A DNA stretch of 32,914 nucleotides. It comes from Ruminococcus sp. (GTDB lineage Bacteria > Bacillota > Clostridia > Oscillospirales > Ruminococcaceae). The notes under the pieces were generated by a model. That model had not been told where the DNA came from. It saw only the letters and a list, made by a program, of their open reading frames with translations, and ran no database searches. The stretch spans positions 1 through 32,914 of the forward strand of contig JAFXVT010000005.1 in NCBI GenBank assembly GCA_017534835.1. Reading direction: 5' to 3'. The translations under genes and the position numbers were made by a program. Shown in pieces: positions 32,801 to 32,914 of this stretch; within the stretch, counting starts at the first letter, position 1; each line of letters begins with the position of its first letter.

Positions 32801-32914
32801 GGCGACGGCAAGGTCGATGCTAAGGACGCTTCCGCGGTACTTGCGTACTACGCACTTGTTTCGACGGCGACGGGCGATATCCCGACACTGCTGGAATTCG
32901 CACGGCCGAAGGTA
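26885..32914 (+). CDS. Secreted BspA-type LRR/DUF285/FN3/dockerin surface protein (3' end beyond window)
   Basis: At least 2,010 codons are open to the window edge. A signal peptide (MNFKKMAAAVLAAATVLTY, cleavage perhaps after SITAEA) leads to BspA-like leucine-rich repeats at about 110-640 (ITSIANGAFENYTNITNVLLP; IGAYAFSGCTSLQTVSF). Cys-pair segments with CIYCG (772), CSRCG (803) and CTVCG (1069) follow, with DUF285 repeats at about 863-978 (MSYMFYGC, SFDTSKVT) among them. An FN3-like domain spans about 1080-1210. A Thr-rich linker runs from ~1347, with 39 exact-length 12-residue repeats at 1427-1894. The two-repeat type I dockerin has DMNGDGKVDAKDAS at 1931 and DVNGDGKVDAKDAS at 1970. The dockerin implies docking to a cohesin scaffold; no catalytic domain is seen, so adhesion or sensing is likely. 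The ribosome site is AAGGAGGAAGAG. Confidence 0.93.
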   Translation, partial: MNFKKMAAAVLAAATVLTYNMGYMPTGVNYQGSSITAEAFDTDGKLYYSKDGVKTFGENKLGSISNPDTNTNNFFGYLNRYYTYEKDSANSSATVYAIKIKKGRKNNPDFKTAQFPAPYTQDGVTYKITSIANGAFENYTNITNVLLPCSIKDIGAYAFSGCTSLQTVSFTNRATSLESDTSVVQTSDLRSINKEAFKGCSKLRLFDMNPVAAFENLTIIDEGAFKDTALKVGYIPKNLSMIKATADGTGENYNPYEDIPTLNKYIVAPNQTKGYYAIDGVLCKTTDSGKALAAYPAAKTGDSYTIPAEIDAIGNYAFKKVKNENLSVTIPSTVTTVGSCAFYEGTLKNITINGAPTIYDEFMCETNIGTLTINGEARWNKESGSAYWFHHCNINKVVFTKNFTWRLPDEPISMNFELFGVSTRSADGYYLYHDEYNYAYMKAIYYNSVDTVEIQGKWNLRTANGEYYSFREHMFQGVKHVKFTDPDCEITKYMFYMCPELETVELPENLKEIPTCAFAYTYSLQSLDIPNTVTTIGACAFENTGLKSLVIPDSVTSLGNSSEGWYTFRTSNEKWLRDDEFTPQLVDLYIPSTLTYYLLKDMEYGTFRTWEGINVTEGTYPVTLHGVAGSGAEEYASKHANVTFAGMDDLSAYSVTKIDGDAPATYEHDGITYYVSDSVKPNFTLTNGTKTYTNASAELNCSFSGSSEDIRYYDVTFADETQGYGKMRIFFAYPKSQFKCLEDNDVTHSYDKVNGKTLAPTCTEGGYDYYECIYCGEKKSIGNETAALGHDWGEWDENNEHTCSRCGAKEHKPTVSFDETTGTLTLLKGNVIKSDVQAYADNEAVKSVVAEEGAVLPEDCEAMFKNFKATSIDLTNANTSNVTGMSCMFMQCYELTDLNLCGIDTSEVTDMSYMFYGCKVLVSLDLSSFDTSKVTNTRTMFQACIEIETIYVSDKWNMANVTDSTYMFAQCQKLVGGNGTKQRDVSIDVTYARPDLEGQKGLLTINILAVPAKEPTCGAAGNSAYYKNNIDGKYYSDAECTTEITLESTVIPATGEHTWGEPEGGFRTCTVCGTKEALADFDKPQNITATDITKTSLKLSWDAFPEGYKLDRITGGKNVPELGDLDFNAVMKDYVTLLSSGKTDDEAYPVIEAKYGETATAALKAVNEPENTLPFENYELDETDLTWCKVNNLEEGTLYTFLIVPNINDGGVPLPEHWGIIQVKTLADKVLTHVEAKAATCTEAGNIEYWKDEDGKCYSDAEGKLPIDPALVVIPPTDDHQYGEPVYEWAADLGEVTAKVVCALSSEHKLSETVKTVKEELPELGKIVYHAVFTDAHFTEQTKEVPMETTTGTTTATTTATTTATETENTTTTSSATATTTTVSEGTTTSATATESATTASEGATTSGTATETTTTASDTVTTTSGTETTASTTSGTGNETTASTTSGTGTETTASTTSGTGTETTASTTSGTGTETTASTTSGTGTETTASTTSGTGTETTASTTSGTGTETTASTTSGTGTETTASTTSGTGTETTATTTSDTGTETTASTTSGTGTETTASTTSGTGTETTASTTSGTGTETTASTTSGTGTETTASTTSGTGTETTASTTSGTGTETTASTTSGTGTETTASTTSGTGTETTASTTSGTGTETTASTTSGTGTETTASTTSGTGTETTASTTSGTGTETTASTTSGTGTETTATTTSGTGTETTASTTSGTGTETTATTTSGTGTETTASTTSGTGTETTASTTSGTGTETTASTTSGTGTETTASTTSGTGTETTASTTSGTGTETTASTTSGTGTETTATTTSGTGTETTASTTSGTGTETTATTTSGTGTETTASTTSGTGTETTASTTSGTGTETTATTTSGTGTETTATTTSGTGTGTTASTSQTTAASSTGEQGSTTTETKPVEPDKDLGDMNGDGKVDAKDASAILVAYAKASTGEDDGLTDAQRAAGDVNGDGKVDAKDASAVLAYYALVSTATGDIPTLLEFARPKV
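31163..32566 (+). repeat. 39 tandem 36-bp repeats encoding a Thr/Ser/Gly linker
   Basis: The unit, ACTGAGACNACNGCTTCNAC followed by NACNAGCGGNACNGGT, encodes TETTASTTSGTG. The start-to-start distance from the first unit (31163) to the last (32531) is 1,368 bases, exactly 38 units, so no indel breaks the frame. Variation is nearly all at third codon positions, with some units reading TETTATTTSGTG or SDTG. It is a flexible, probably O-glycosylated linker separating the LRR/FN3 part from the dockerin. Confidence 0.95.

Overview
The window looks like chromosome of a Ruminococcus-type member of the Oscillospiraceae (Clostridia, Firmicutes). Evidence: a large secreted BspA-type protein ending in a two-repeat type I dockerin, FeoB, cytosolic glycogen/maltodextrin enzymes, a Trp-specific T-box leader, strong AGGAGG ribosome sites, and promoters close to TTGACA-N17-TATAAT. 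No rRNA, tRNA, CRISPR array, insertion sequence or phage gene was recognised.

Left part (1-11,400), mostly minus strand. It starts with the first codons of an ABC transporter ATPase. Next come a stand-alone TrpB2-type tryptophan synthase beta chain behind a T-box leader with a UGG specifier, a two-gene zinc-ribbon/TPM-domain membrane operon, and aspartate kinase on the plus strand. A 250-bp GC-rich palindromic insertion follows, flanked by copies of the murA terminator arm. Then come murA, a tandem-cyclophilin lipoprotein, a membrane-anchored cyclophilin-like protein without the usual active-site motif, and a signal-peptidase-like membrane protein without recognisable catalytic residues.

Middle (11,400-21,800). 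Glycogen phosphorylase and a cytosolic GH13 alpha-glycosidase form a storage-glucan/maltodextrin pair. The convergent gap after them carries three exact 11-bp-spaced TTTAARG boxes, a -10 element and a long hairpin with a U-tract, which together look like a regulated small RNA. A membrane glycerophosphodiester phosphodiesterase, feoB and a decayed AMP-binding-enzyme remnant follow.

Right part (21,800-32,914). Three overlapping minus-strand genes encode a 7TM sensor with a degenerate kinase-like part, a catalytically complete histidine kinase, and a LuxR-type response regulator. They diverge from a tightly packed plus-strand operon: a DUF6935-like protein, two paralogous lipocalin-like small proteins, and a secreted LRR/DUF285/FN3/Thr-repeat/dockerin protein of more than 2,010 residues that runs off the window. 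The effector operon's promoter has a good -10, no -35, and a palindrome centred about 43 bp upstream of the inferred start, as expected for activation by the neighbouring regulator. I read this as one sensing-and-surface-protein locus; it is the best candidate for an undescribed system here.

The most unusual non-coding signal is a 35-40 nt motif (TTCTTAACGNAGAAA, then AAACYGAATAGGA) found three times. Each copy lies in sense orientation just after a gene (trpB, feoB, the response regulator) and directly before an intrinsic terminator hairpin, so it behaves like a conserved 3'-UTR element.
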